A DNA stretch of 64,000 bases from Micromonospora vinacea (GTDB taxonomy: Bacteria; Actinomycetota; Actinomycetes; Mycobacteriales; Micromonosporaceae). The stretch's first letter is position 1; each line of letters opens with the position of its first letter. Shown here piece after piece: positions 55,203 through 63,796 of this stretch. The notes beneath the pieces are model-generated. The model ran no database searches. It saw only the letters and a list, made by a program, of their open reading frames with translations, and was not told the DNA's origin. The stretch spans positions 2,604,001 to 2,668,000 of the forward strand of contig NZ_JADOTY010000001.1 of NCBI RefSeq assembly GCF_015751785.1. The letters are read 5' to 3'. Both the position numbers and the translations under genes were made by a program.

Positions 55203-56657
55203 GTGACCGACGGCTGGGACTGGCGCCGGGGCGGTGAGACTCCGGCTCCGGCGCGACCGCCCGGGGCAGGAGCCCCGTCGGTGGGGCCGCCGACCATGCC
55301 GGGGGCTGACCGCACGCCCCTCGCCTCGCCAGGCAGCGGACCGCCACCGGGCTGGCCGGGGTCTGCCGGCGGACCGACAGCGGGCTGGCCGGGGTCTGCC
55401 GGCGGGCCGACAGCGGGCTGGCCGACACCGGCGGCCGGCGGGTCCAACCCGGCCGACGCGTCGCCCTGGTGGTCGGACGCACTCTCCGACCCCTGGCGCG
55501 ACCCGGCGGCACCGACCGCCGTGATGGTGCCCGGGGTGGTGGCCCCCGGCACCGAGCCCGAGCCGGTCACCGACCCCGACGCGCCGGGCCGGCCCACACT
55601 GCGCCACCTGTTGCTCATCCCCGTGATCACCGCGCTGCTGGCCGGCACCCTCGGCGGTGCGCTGGGCTACGCGTTCGCGGTACGCGGCGGCGCTGGTGCG
55701 ACGGTCCTCGGTGGTGCGCCCGCCGAGGTGCCGGCGCTGGCGCAGCGCAAACCGGAGTCGCTGGCCGGGGTCGCCGAGCGGGTCCTGCCCAGCGTGGTCA
55801 CCGTACGGGTGAGCAGCCTCGGCGGGACCAGTGAGGGCTCCGGGTTCATCGCCACCGCCGACGGCCATGTGATCACCAACGACCACGTGGTCGCCGGCGG
55901 CAGCGGGAAGGCCTCGGTGGTCTTCAACGACGGCAGCACCGCGCCCGCGACCATCGTCGGCCAGGATCCGGAGTCCGACATCGCGGTGATCAAGGTGAGT
56001 CGTCCGGGGCTGCGACCGGTGGAGTTCGGCGACTCCGACGCGCTGGCGGTCGGCGACCCAGTGCTCGCCATCGGCTCGCCGTTGTCGCTGGCCAACACGG
56101 TCACTGCCGGCATCGTGAGCGCTCTGGACCGAACCATGCAGGCCGGCGAGCCGGGTGGCCCGGTGCGCTACTACGCCGCCATCCAGACCGACGCCGCGGT
56201 CAACCACGGCAACTCCGGCGGCCCACTGGTCGACGGCGCCGGCCGCGTGGTCGGGGTGAACTCCACAATCAAGTCACTTGTCGCCGAGGGGCAGGAGGCG
56301 GGCAACATCGGGCTCGCCTTCGCCATCCCGATCAACCAGGCCAAGCGGGTGACCCAGGACATCATCGGCACCGGCAAGGCCCGACGTACGGTGATCGGCG
56401 CCCGGGCGGACGGCCCGACCGGGGTTGCCGGCGGTGGCCTGCGGCTGGCCGAGGTGGAGCCGTCCGGCCCGGCGGACGGTGCCGGGTTGAAGGTCGGCGA
56501 CGTGATCCTCAAGATCAATGGACGGCCGATGACCGAGCCGACGGACCTGACCGCGTTGGTCCGCAAGTTCGCGCCGGGCTCGGTCGTGACCGTCGAGTAT
56601 CGGCGGGGCTCCGCCCGGCAGAACACCTCGGTAACTCTCGCGGCGGACGCGAAGTGA
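55203..56657 (+). CDS. htrA: HtrA-like membrane serine protease with PDZ domain
   Basis: GTG 55203 with GGAGG 7 nt upstream starts a 484-residue protein. A Pro/Gly-rich cytoplasmic tail (~1-130, including the GWPGSAGGPTA repeats) precedes one TM segment (~137-160, IPVITALLAGTLGG). The trypsin-like domain follows, with His228 (ITNDHVVAG), Asp259 (ESDIAVIKV) and Ser338 (HGNSGGPLV), and a C-terminal PDZ (~385-480). It degrades or refolds envelope proteins under stress. In mycobacteria sigE and rseA lie directly upstream; here only a 189-bp gap separates it from the methyltransferase gene. Confidence 0.95.
   Translation: MTDGWDWRRGGETPAPARPPGAGAPSVGPPTMPGADRTPLASPGSGPPPGWPGSAGGPTAGWPGSAGGPTAGWPTPAAGGSNPADASPWWSDALSDPWRDPAAPTAVMVPGVVAPGTEPEPVTDPDAPGRPTLRHLLLIPVITALLAGTLGGALGYAFAVRGGAGATVLGGAPAEVPALAQRKPESLAGVAERVLPSVVTVRVSSLGGTSEGSGFIATADGHVITNDHVVAGGSGKASVVFNDGSTAPATIVGQDPESDIAVIKVSRPGLRPVEFGDSDALAVGDPVLAIGSPLSLANTVTAGIVSALDRTMQAGEPGGPVRYYAAIQTDAAVNHGNSGGPLVDGAGRVVGVNSTIKSLVAEGQEAGNIGLAFAIPINQAKRVTQDIIGTGKARRTVIGARADGPTGVAGGGLRLAEVEPSGPADGAGLKVGDVILKINGRPMTEPTDLTALVRKFAPGSVVTVEYRRGSARQNTSVTLAADAK
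55348..55413 (+). repeat. 33-bp tandem repeat inside htrA
   Basis: Two copies of a 33-bp unit (one base different) plus a third partial copy encode GWPGSAGGPTA repeats in the cytoplasmic tail of HtrA. Copy number may vary between strains. Confidence 0.85.
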
Positions 56658-56733
56658 ACAGCGGCGCACCCCTTGCCCGAAAGGCGCTCGGCGTGCGTAG
56701 TCTTGCTGCTGACGCCGAGAGGAGGCCCGCGGG

Positions 56734-57156
56734 ATGCTCGACAACCTGAACTGGTGGGAGATCGGTGCGCTGCTGCTCCTGGCGCTGCTGATCTTCGGCG
56801 ACCGGCTCCCCGCCGTGATCACCGACGGCCTGCGGTTGGTGCGCAACCTGCGCAACATGGCCCGCAACGCCACCGGCGACCTGAGCCGCGAGTTGGGCAC
56901 CGACATCCAGCTGGAAGACCTGCACCCGAAGGCGTTCATCCGCAAGCACCTCCTCAGCGAGGAGGACGAGGCGGCGATCCGCAAGCCGTTGCAGGGCGTC
57001 TACGACAACCTGCGCGCGGACGTCAGCGGCGTGCACAACGACCTGAAGGACGTGGCCAACGCCGCCGACCTGCGGTCGAACGAGGCCCGGTCCGGCACGG
57101 CCACCAGTACTCCCTCGGCCCCGGCCCCTCGGGCCAGCTACGACGACGCCACCTGA
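56734..57156 (+). CDS. tatB: Sec-independent (Tat) translocase subunit TatB
   Basis: The 140-residue protein has the TatA/B plan: a short N-terminal TM helix (NWWEIGALLLLALLIFGDRLP), an amphipathic helix (GLRLVRNLRNMARNAT), then a longer charged cytoplasmic region typical of TatB rather than TatA. Linkage downstream of htrA, as in mycobacteria and Streptomyces, supports TatB. It serves the several Tat substrates in this window, such as the haem peroxidase, DUF1501 protein and M23-like protein. Confidence 0.92.
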   Translation: MLDNLNWWEIGALLLLALLIFGDRLPAVITDGLRLVRNLRNMARNATGDLSRELGTDIQLEDLHPKAFIRKHLLSEEDEAAIRKPLQGVYDNLRADVSGVHNDLKDVANAADLRSNEARSGTATSTPSAPAPRASYDDAT

Positions 57157-57209
57157 CCGAGCGGTACCCCGACCGGCTCGTGCCCGCCGGGGCCCGGCGC
57201 CTGCTCTGA

Positions 57210-57280
57210 TCAACTCGGGTTCCCGGAAGTCGCGGTATCCCACGCCGTTTGAGCGGCCGACTTCCTGAAACCCGAGTTGA
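57210..57280. repeat. 71-bp imperfect palindrome between tatB and mrp
   Basis: The arms 57210-57232 and 57258-57280 are complementary over 23 nt apart from a central 3-nt mismatch (CCC against TGA), with a 25-nt spacer. It begins TCAACTCGGGTT and ends AACCCGAGTTGA. The clean ends and GC-poorer arms suggest a dispersed palindromic repeat rather than a simple terminator, though it sits between convergent genes. Confidence 0.65.
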
Positions 57281-57332
57281 CCATGCCGGCTACGCCGGCC
57301 GGCGGCCTGGCTGGACCACCCACCGACACGAC

Positions 57333-57367
57333 TCAGCCCGCCGGCCGAACAGCGGCCGACGGGCTGA
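57333..57367 (-). terminator. Terminator of mrp
   Basis: A 15-bp stem with one mismatch (57333-57347 and 57353-57367) and an AACAG loop begins 15 nt past the mrp stop. Confidence 0.75.
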
Positions 57368-57382
57368 CGGTGCTCGGGGTGG

Positions 57383-58534
57383 TCAGCGACCGGCGGGCTT
57401 GAGGCCGAGGGGCTTGCCGAGCAGTGACTCGCGGCGCAGGGCGAGCCGGTCGGCGATCGCGCCGAGTGCCTGCGCGGCCGGGGACTCCGGCTCGGCCAGC
57501 ACGACCGGGTTGCCGGCGTCGCCGGCCTCGCGGACCCGGGTGTCCAGGGGGATCTGGCCGAGCAACGGCACCTGCGCGCCGATGGTCCGGCTCAGCGACT
57601 CGGCGACGGCAGTGCCGCCCCCGGAGCCGAAGATCTCCATCCGGGAGCCGTCCGGCAGTTCCAGCCAGGACATGTTCTCGATCACGCCGACGACCCGCTG
57701 GTGGGTCTGCAGGGCGATCGCGCCGGCCCGTTCCGCCACCTCGGCGGCGGCGGTCTGCGGGGTGGTGACGATCAGGATCTCCGAGTTGGGCAGCAGTTGG
57801 GCCAGCGAGATGGCCACGTCACCAGTGCCCGGCGGCAGGTCGAGCAGGAGCACGTCCAGGTCGCCCCAGTAGACGTCGGCCAGGAACTGCTGCAGGGCCC
57901 GGTGCAGCATCGGGCCGCGCCACACGACCGCTGCGTTGCCGGACGTGAACATGCCGATGGAGATCACCTTCACGCCGTGCGACTGCGGCGGCATGATCAT
58001 GTCTTCGACCCGGGTGGGTCGGCCGTCCGCGCCGAGCATCCGGGGCACCGAGTGGCCGTAGATGTCCGCGTCGACCACCCCGACGGAGAGCCCACGGGCG
58101 GCGAGCGCCGCCGCCAGGTTGACAGTGACGCTGGACTTGCCGACGCCGCCCTTGCCGCTGGCCACCGCGTACACGCGGGTGCGCGAGCCGGGCTGGGCGA
58201 ACGGGATGACCGGCTCCTCGGTGGCGCCGCCACCGCCGCGCAGCTGCGACTGCAACGACTGCCGCTGCTCGGGGGTCATCACCCCAAAGTCGATCTCCAC
58301 GCCGGCGACACCGGGCACCGCGGCGAGGGCTGTGGTGATGTCCGTCCGCAGCTTGTCCTTCAGCGGGCAGCCGGCGACGGTGAGCAGCAGCTCGACGCGG
58401 ACGACACCGCTGGCACCGATCGTGGCGGAACGGACCATGCCCAGCTCGGTGATGGGCCGGCGGATCTCCGGGTCGTTGACGGTGGCCAGGGCGGCCTGGA
58501 TCGCGTCCTCGACGGTGCTCACGGGTGCTGACAT
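57383..58534 (-). CDS. mrp: Mrp/ApbC-family P-loop ATPase (Fe-S carrier)
   Basis: The 383-residue protein has an N-terminal MIP18/DUF59 domain (~5-90, LATVNDPEIRRPITELGMV) and a MinD-like ATPase with the deviant Walker A VASGKGGVGKSSVTVNLA, DADIYGHSVPRML and LDVLLLDLPPGTGD. The CxxC that bridges the Fe-S cluster in enterobacterial ApbC is absent (ENMSWLELPDGS), as also in the mycobacterial homologue. It probably assembles or delivers Fe-S clusters. A TAGCAT box 7 nt before the ATG suggests leaderless translation. Confidence 0.93.
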   Translation of the reverse strand: MSAPVSTVEDAIQAALATVNDPEIRRPITELGMVRSATIGASGVVRVELLLTVAGCPLKDKLRTDITTALAAVPGVAGVEIDFGVMTPEQRQSLQSQLRGGGGATEEPVIPFAQPGSRTRVYAVASGKGGVGKSSVTVNLAAALAARGLSVGVVDADIYGHSVPRMLGADGRPTRVEDMIMPPQSHGVKVISIGMFTSGNAAVVWRGPMLHRALQQFLADVYWGDLDVLLLDLPPGTGDVAISLAQLLPNSEILIVTTPQTAAAEVAERAGAIALQTHQRVVGVIENMSWLELPDGSRMEIFGSGGGTAVAESLSRTIGAQVPLLGQIPLDTRVREAGDAGNPVVLAEPESPAAQALGAIADRLALRRESLLGKPLGLKPAGR

Positions 58535-58611
58535 GCCCGCAATGCTACGTCGCGGGGCATCCGCTGCCGCCGCTGCCCGGGGCGGTGTGAGCCAATCGAT
58601 GACCCGTCGGG

Positions 58612-59262
58612 TCAGCCCTCCGACCGGCGTGGGCCGGTGCCGTCCGGCCGGGCCTCCCGGGTGAAGTCGCCGTCCAGGTCGTCGCGGGGCTCTTCCAGGC
58701 CGACACCGTCGGTCGGCCGCTGGCCACGACGCTCCTGCCGGCTGTCCTTCTCCTGCTGGCGGCGTTCCAGCCGTTGCCGGCGTTGCCCCACCTCGTCCAG
58801 TTCCTCGGCCAGCCGGGCCAGCTCGGAGCGGAGGAAGTCGCGGGTGGCGACCTCACCAAGCGCGATCCGCAGGGCCGCGATCTCCCGGGCCAGGTACTCG
58901 GTGTCCGCCTTCTGCGCGGTGGCTCGCCGCCGGTCCTCCTCCAGGGCCACCCGGTCCCGGTCGGCCTGCCGGTTCTGAGCCAGCAGGATCAGCGGGGCCG
59001 CGTAGCTGGCCTGCAACGACAACACCAGGGTCAGGAACGTGAAGGTGTACGGGTCGAAGCGCAGGTCCGCCGGGGCCAACGTGTTCCAGACGAACCAGAT
59101 CGTGATGACCACGGTCATGACGACGATGAAGTTCGCGGTGCCCATGCCCCGGGCGATGCCCTCGGACCACCGACCGAACGCCTCCGCGTCGAACCGGGGC
59201 AGCTTCACGCCCCGGGGCTCGCGTGGCTGGTCGAGACGCTCCGTCCGCCGCTGGTCAGCCAT
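58612..59262 (-). CDS. DUF1003 membrane protein
   Basis: The 216-residue protein has a cytoplasmic N-terminus, two membrane segments (FIVVMTVVITIWFVWNTL and FTFLTLVLSLQASYAAPLIL) joined by RFDPYTF, and a long charged coiled-coil tail (~105-185) with a disordered end. This is the DUF1003 pattern. It overlaps the MgtE-N/CBS gene by 8 bp and is co-translated with it, so the two probably work together, perhaps in divalent cation handling. This is inference from linkage. Confidence 0.9.
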   Translation of the reverse strand: MADQRRTERLDQPREPRGVKLPRFDAEAFGRWSEGIARGMGTANFIVVMTVVITIWFVWNTLAPADLRFDPYTFTFLTLVLSLQASYAAPLILLAQNRQADRDRVALEEDRRRATAQKADTEYLAREIAALRIALGEVATRDFLRSELARLAEELDEVGQRRQRLERRQQEKDSRQERRGQRPTDGVGLEEPRDDLDGDFTREARPDGTGPRRSEG

Positions 59263-60541
59263 CCGCGCCGTCCAGCGTGGTGTCGGTGGTGCCCGAGGCG
59301 GCCAGGGCGTCGCGGTCCCGCCAGTCCCGGGGCAGCGAGTGGTCCAGCACGTCGTCCACCGTCACGGCGCCGACCAGCCGGTTGTTCCGGTCGATCACCG
59401 GCATGGCGACCAGGTCGTACGTGGCCATCCGGCGGGTGATCTCCGGCAGCGGCGTGGTGGGGCGCAGCGGGTCGATGTCGTTGACCACCACCTTGCCCAG
59501 CAGGTCGGCCGGGGGTTCGCGCAGCAGCGCCTGGAAGTGCACCATGCCCAGGTAGCGGCCGGTCGGCGTGTTCTGCGGTGCCCGGGTCACGAAGACCTGC
59601 GCGGCGACGGCGGGGGAGAGCTGTGGCTCCCGGATCCGGGCCAGCGCCTCGGCGACTGTGGCGTCCGGCGGCAGGATGACGGGCTCCGAGGTCATCACAC
59701 TGCCCGCCGTGCCGGGGGTGTACTTCAGCAGCTGACGTACCGGGTCGGCCTCGTCCGGCTCCATCAGGTCCAGCAGCACGTCCTGCTCGGGTGGGGGCAG
59801 CTCGTTGAGCAGGTCCGCGGCGTCGTCCGGGTCCATCTCCTCCAGGACGTCGGCGGCCCGCTCCCGGTCGAGGGCGGCGAGGATCTCCACCTGGTCGTGC
59901 TCCGGCAGTTCACTGAGCACGTCGGCAAGCCGCTCGTCGTCAAGGGCGGCCGCCACCTCGTTGCGCCGCGCGTCGGGCAGATCCTGCAGCGCGTTGGCCA
60001 GGTCGGCGGGGCGCATGTCCTCCAGGACGGCGAGCAGGTTCGCCGTACCCCGGTTGTCGGCGATGCCGCTGAGCCCGCGCACCCGGTCCCACTCGACCTG
60101 GTGCAGGTGACCGCGGCGGCTGAGCCGACCGGTCTGCTCACGTACGGCGACACGGGTCAGCGACCACTCGCCACCCCGGGTGCACTCCATCGCGACGTCA
60201 ACGACCGCACCGGGCTGGCCACCCGGGTCGAGTTGCACCCGCCGGTCGAGCAGTTCCTGGAGCACCAGCAGCTCGTTCGGGCGCTTCTCGAACCGGCGCA
60301 GGTTGAGGGTGCCGGAGCCGAGTACTACGGCGTCCGCGTCGATGGAGGTGATCCGGTTGATGGACAGGAAGATCCGGCGACGCATCGGCATCTCGGCGAC
60401 GAGTCCCACGACCTCGGGTGGGCGCTTCGTCGCTCGGAGCCGGGCCACGGCGTCACGAACCCGGCCCACCTGATCGCCGTTCGGGTCGAAGACGGCGACT
60501 CCGGCGAGGCGGGCGATGTAGACCCGGGTCGGCGTACTCAC
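59255..60541 (-). CDS. PRC-barrel/MgtE-N/CBS protein without membrane domain
   Basis: The start at GTG 60541 follows a TAGGCT box by 7 nt; GTG 60547 is also possible. The 428-residue protein has a PRC-barrel-like N-terminus (~15-90), an MgtE N-domain of short helical repeats (~165-270, LEDMRPADLANALQDLPD, DERAADVLEEM-like) and a CBS pair (~280-410, VMTSEPVILPPDATVAEAL and AMPVIDRNNRLVGAVTVDDV). The Mg2+ channel domain of MgtE is missing, so it is a regulator rather than a transporter. The mycobacterial homologue (Rv1232c) has the same neighbours. Confidence 0.88.
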   Translation of the reverse strand: MSTPTRVYIARLAGVAVFDPNGDQVGRVRDAVARLRATKRPPEVVGLVAEMPMRRRIFLSINRITSIDADAVVLGSGTLNLRRFEKRPNELLVLQELLDRRVQLDPGGQPGAVVDVAMECTRGGEWSLTRVAVREQTGRLSRRGHLHQVEWDRVRGLSGIADNRGTANLLAVLEDMRPADLANALQDLPDARRNEVAAALDDERLADVLSELPEHDQVEILAALDRERAADVLEEMDPDDAADLLNELPPPEQDVLLDLMEPDEADPVRQLLKYTPGTAGSVMTSEPVILPPDATVAEALARIREPQLSPAVAAQVFVTRAPQNTPTGRYLGMVHFQALLREPPADLLGKVVVNDIDPLRPTTPLPEITRRMATYDLVAMPVIDRNNRLVGAVTVDDVLDHSLPRDWRDRDALAASGTTDTTLDGADG

Positions 60542-60574
60542 GGGCACCAGCCTAAGCGCCTAGTGTTTATCAAC

Positions 60575-61444
60575 ATGTCGACCTTGGCCTACGAGATCGT
60601 GGACGTCTTCACCGATCGCCCCTTCGCCGGCAACCCACTGGCCGTGGTGTTCGGCGCGGAGGCGCTGGCCACCGAGCAGATGCAGGCGCTCGCGCTGGAG
60701 TTCAACCTGTCCGAGACGGTGTTCGTGCTGCCGCCCACCCAGGTGGGCAGCACCTACCGGGCCAGGATCTTCACTCCGGTGGAGGAGTTGCCGTTCGCCG
60801 GGCACCCCAGCGTCGGCGCGGCGGTCACCGCGTGCCGGCGGGGGATGTTCGGTGTGGGGCAGGTCACCCAGGAGTGCCGGGCCGGTGTGCTGCCGATCGA
60901 GGTGACCGCGTCCGGGGCGACGCTGACCGGTGGCGCACCGACCCTCGGGCCGGAGCTGGACCCGGAGCCGTTGTTGGAGATCGCCGGGCTGGTCGCCGAC
61001 GACCACATCGGGCCCGCCCCACGGGTCGCCGGCTGTGGGCTGGAGTTCCCGTACCTGCCGGTGCGGCCGGAGTCGGTGGCCCGCGCCCGGGTGGACCCGG
61101 CGGCGGCGCAGCGGTACGGGGTGTCGCACGTCAGCGTCTTCTCCTGGGACGCTGCCGCGCAAACCGCGCACGCCCGGGTCTTCGTGCCGGGGATCGGTGT
61201 CCCGGAGGACCCGGCGACCGGTTCGGCGGCGCTCGGCCTCGGTGTGTGGCTGGTGGCGAGTGGTCTGCTGCCCGGCGAGGGGCGGTCGGAGTACGCGGTC
61301 CGTCAGGGCGTGGAGATGAACCGTCCGTCCGCGTTGGCCTGCACTGTCACCGCGGCGGACGGTGTGGCGGTCGGCGCGACTGTCGCCGGTCAGGTGATGC
61401 CGGTGGCCCGGGGTGAGATCGCCGTGCCGCCGTTCGTGGGCTGA
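60575..61444 (+). CDS. PhzF-family isomerase/epimerase
   Basis: The 289-residue protein has the two-lobed PhzF fold: YEIVDVFTDRPFAGNPLAVV, FNLSETVFVLPP (the conserved Glu), FTPVEELPFAGHPSVGAA, and PEDPATGSAALGLGVWL. Substrates of family members vary; no phenazine genes are nearby. It starts at ATG 60575, 8 nt after TAGTGT, without a ribosome site, and is divergent from the MgtE-N/CBS gene with only 33 bp between them. The long upstream opening on this strand is antisense to that gene. Confidence 0.92.
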   Translation: MSTLAYEIVDVFTDRPFAGNPLAVVFGAEALATEQMQALALEFNLSETVFVLPPTQVGSTYRARIFTPVEELPFAGHPSVGAAVTACRRGMFGVGQVTQECRAGVLPIEVTASGATLTGGAPTLGPELDPEPLLEIAGLVADDHIGPAPRVAGCGLEFPYLPVRPESVARARVDPAAAQRYGVSHVSVFSWDAAAQTAHARVFVPGIGVPEDPATGSAALGLGVWLVASGLLPGEGRSEYAVRQGVEMNRPSALACTVTAADGVAVGATVAGQVMPVARGEIAVPPFVG

Positions 61445-61456
61445 GCGGAGGCGCCG

Positions 61457-61987
61457 ATGCGGGAGGATGCGGGTGTGACTGACGAGGACGCTCCGGGGGG
61501 CACCCCCCTGGTCGACGAGGCGATGAAGAAGGCCGCCGTGGCCTGGGTCAGTGTTGCCGGTGGGCCGGCGCTCGCGCTCTGGTGTGCTCCGCTGGAGGGC
61601 GCGCTCCTGGTGGTCAGCGGGCCGGGGGAGCAGGCGGCGCCGGGTCTGGCCGACGCGACCGAGGCCCAGGTCACCCTGCGCGGCGACCACGGCGGTCGGA
61701 TCGTCACCTGGCCGGCCCGGGTGAGCCGGTTGCTGCCGGGCACCGAGGAGTGGGACACCACGGCGCCGCTGGTGGCGGCGAAGCGCCTCAACGCGCCCGG
61801 TCCGACCGTCGACCTGGTGGCCCGGTGGGCCGCCGACGGGTGCGCGGTGAACCGACTCGCCCCGGGCGGTACACCGCTGGCCGGTACGGAGTTGCCGGCC
61901 GACGCGCAGGCCGAGCCGCCCCGGCCGACTCCGGCGGTGCGGGCCACCCGCAAGCCGTTCCGCCTGCACCGGGTCCGCCGCCGCTGA
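61457..61987 (+). CDS. Conserved hypothetical actinobacterial protein
   Basis: The product has 176 residues from ATG 61457, or 170 from GTG 61475, which matches the conserved-looking part better. The globular core includes VDEAMKKAAVAWVSVAGGPALALWC and VTLRGDHGGRIVTWPARVSRL; the tail is Pro/Arg-rich and very basic. No family, signal or TM is recognised. It is 12 bp after phzF, probably in one operon. Confidence 0.75.
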   Translation: MREDAGVTDEDAPGGTPLVDEAMKKAAVAWVSVAGGPALALWCAPLEGALLVVSGPGEQAAPGLADATEAQVTLRGDHGGRIVTWPARVSRLLPGTEEWDTTAPLVAAKRLNAPGPTVDLVARWAADGCAVNRLAPGGTPLAGTELPADAQAEPPRPTPAVRATRKPFRLHRVRRR

Positions 61988-61995
61988 TCAGTCGA

Positions 61996-62715
61996 TCAGC
62001 CGGCCCGGCCGCCGACACCCGCCACGTCGGCGTCGGCGTCGACGAGTGCGAGCACCTCGGCCAGGGTGCCGAGGGTCGGGCCGCGCCAGTCCCGCTCCGC
62101 GTTGAACACCAGGTGCGTGGCCAGATCCGGTGCGGCGAGCCGGACGGCTGTCATCCCGGCCTGCTCGGCGCCGGTCAACTCCTGGCTGCCGCCGTCACCG
62201 ACGTACAGGCAGTCGCCCGGCGCCAGCCCGAGCCGCTGGCAGGCGGTCAGGTAGAGCGTCGGATCCGGTTTGCACCGGCCGACCTGCACCGAGAAGACCC
62301 GTACGTCGAGCAGCGGGGCGATCGCGAGCTGTGGCAGGAAGGCGGGCAGTTCGTGCGTACAGTCGCTGATTAGCCCGGTGCGAAGGCCACGCTGGCGCAG
62401 GGCCGCCAGCACCGGCACCGCGTCGGCCCGCAGCCAGGTGTCCGCGCGGACCGCCCGGTGCCGGGACGCCACCGCCGCCCGCACCGCCTGGTCGCTGGGG
62501 TGTACGCCGGCCTGGGCGCACACCCAGCGCAGGGTCGCCTCCGCGTTGCCGAGGAGGCCGGTGGCCCGTTCGTAGTAGGTCCGGTCCAGCACCTCGGTCA
62601 ACGTGTCGGTGTGGCAGCCGAGCAGCTCGGCGGTGCCGAGGTGCGCGACACCGCGTTGCACCGATCGGGTCAGGGTGCCGAAGAAGTCGAACAGCACCGC
62701 CTGGTAGCTGGGCAT
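61996..62715 (-). CDS. HAD-superfamily hydrolase
   Basis: The 239-residue protein has the HAD motifs: VLFDFFGTLTRS (nucleophile Asp10), GLISDCTHE (motif II Ser), VGRCKPDPTLY (Lys) and YVGDGGSQELTGA (metal-binding Asp). A helical cap lies between ~20 and 95. It is most likely a phosphatase or phosphoglycolate-like hydrolase; the substrate is not predictable. GGAGG precedes the ATG by 9 nt. Confidence 0.9.
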   Translation of the reverse strand: MPSYQAVLFDFFGTLTRSVQRGVAHLGTAELLGCHTDTLTEVLDRTYYERATGLLGNAEATLRWVCAQAGVHPSDQAVRAAVASRHRAVRADTWLRADAVPVLAALRQRGLRTGLISDCTHELPAFLPQLAIAPLLDVRVFSVQVGRCKPDPTLYLTACQRLGLAPGDCLYVGDGGSQELTGAEQAGMTAVRLAAPDLATHLVFNAERDWRGPTLGTLAEVLALVDADADVAGVGGRAG

Positions 62716-62820
62716 GGGGGAACGCCTCCGGGCGGTCGGGGTCGCCGGCGCGGAACCGCGTGATCGTAACGGAGTGATGACCGTCCGTGCTGACCGTCAC
62801 ACGTGTGAGGATTACGTCCC

Positions 62821-63765
62821 GTGCCCCCACCTTCACCCCGGCCGACAGTCGATCCGCTGACCACCGGCGCGGTCGGGCTGGCCGTGGTCGCCGTGTCGTC
62901 GTCGGCGCCACTGATCGCGTACGCCGCCGCACCCGCGCTGGCCATCGCGCTCTGGCGCAACCTGCTCGCGGTGGCCGTGCTGAGCCCCTTCGCGCTGGTC
63001 CGACGTCGCGAAGAATTCCGCAGGCTGACAGTGGGTGCGGGCCGGCGGGAGGGGCTGTTCTGCGTCCTGTCCGGGGTCGCCCTGGCCGGGCACTTCGCGA
63101 CCTGGGTGCCGAGCGCCCAGCTCACCTCCGTCGCCACTTCGACCGCCCTGGTCGCCACCCAACCGGTCTGGCAGGGGTTGATCGCCCGCGCCCAGGGGCG
63201 TCCGCTGCCCCGGGTGGTGTGGATCGGCATCGCGGTAGCGGTCGGCGGCGCGGCCGTCGCCACCGGGGTGGACGTGGGAGTCTCCGGGCGGGCCGTCCTC
63301 GGTGACGTGCTGGCGTTGGTCGGCGCCCTGTTCGCCGCCGTCTACACCGCCTTCGGGGAACGGGCCCGGACCAGCATCAGCACCACCACCTACACCACCA
63401 TCTGCTACGGCATCTGTTCTTTGATCCTGCTGGCCCTGTGCCTGGTCGGCGGCGTACGACTGAGCGGGTTCGACGGGCGTACCTGGTTGGCCATCCTGGC
63501 CCTGGTGGCCGGCGCCCAACTGCTCGGGCACTCGATGTTCAACTACGCCCTGCGGAAGATCCCGGCGACCACGGTGAGCGTGCTGATCCTGTTGGAGGCG
63601 CCCGGCGCGGCAGTGCTCGGCTGGGCCTGGCTGGGTCAGCTACCCCGCCCGTACGCGCTGCTCGGGATGGCGATGCTGCTGGTCGGGGTGGCGGTGGTGG
63701 TGCTCGGCGGCCGGCGCGGCGAACCCACAGCCATGCCGGCCGACCCGACCCCGCTGGCCGACTGA
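62821..63765 (+). CDS. DMT-superfamily transporter (EamA)
   Basis: The 314-residue protein has ten predicted TM helices in two EamA repeats (first GAVGLAVVAVSSSAPLIAYA, second GRAVLGDVLALVGALFAAVY), the usual metabolite-exporter layout. LALRKIPATTVSVLILLEAP-like residues and WAWLGQLPRPYALLGMAMLL mark the last repeat. It starts at GTG 62821 and probably exports an amino acid or metabolite. It is divergent from the HAD gene. Confidence 0.9.
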   Translation: MPPPSPRPTVDPLTTGAVGLAVVAVSSSAPLIAYAAAPALAIALWRNLLAVAVLSPFALVRRREEFRRLTVGAGRREGLFCVLSGVALAGHFATWVPSAQLTSVATSTALVATQPVWQGLIARAQGRPLPRVVWIGIAVAVGGAAVATGVDVGVSGRAVLGDVLALVGALFAAVYTAFGERARTSISTTTYTTICYGICSLILLALCLVGGVRLSGFDGRTWLAILALVAGAQLLGHSMFNYALRKIPATTVSVLILLEAPGAAVLGWAWLGQLPRPYALLGMAMLLVGVAVVVLGGRRGEPTAMPADPTPLAD

Positions 63766-63796
63766 CCGCCCGGCACGAGTTCACCCGCTCAGCAGG

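Noticed and set aside
60575..61444. PhzF-like gene as a sign of a phenazine pathway
   Set aside because: No other phz genes occur nearby; PhzF-family enzymes are widespread with varied substrates.
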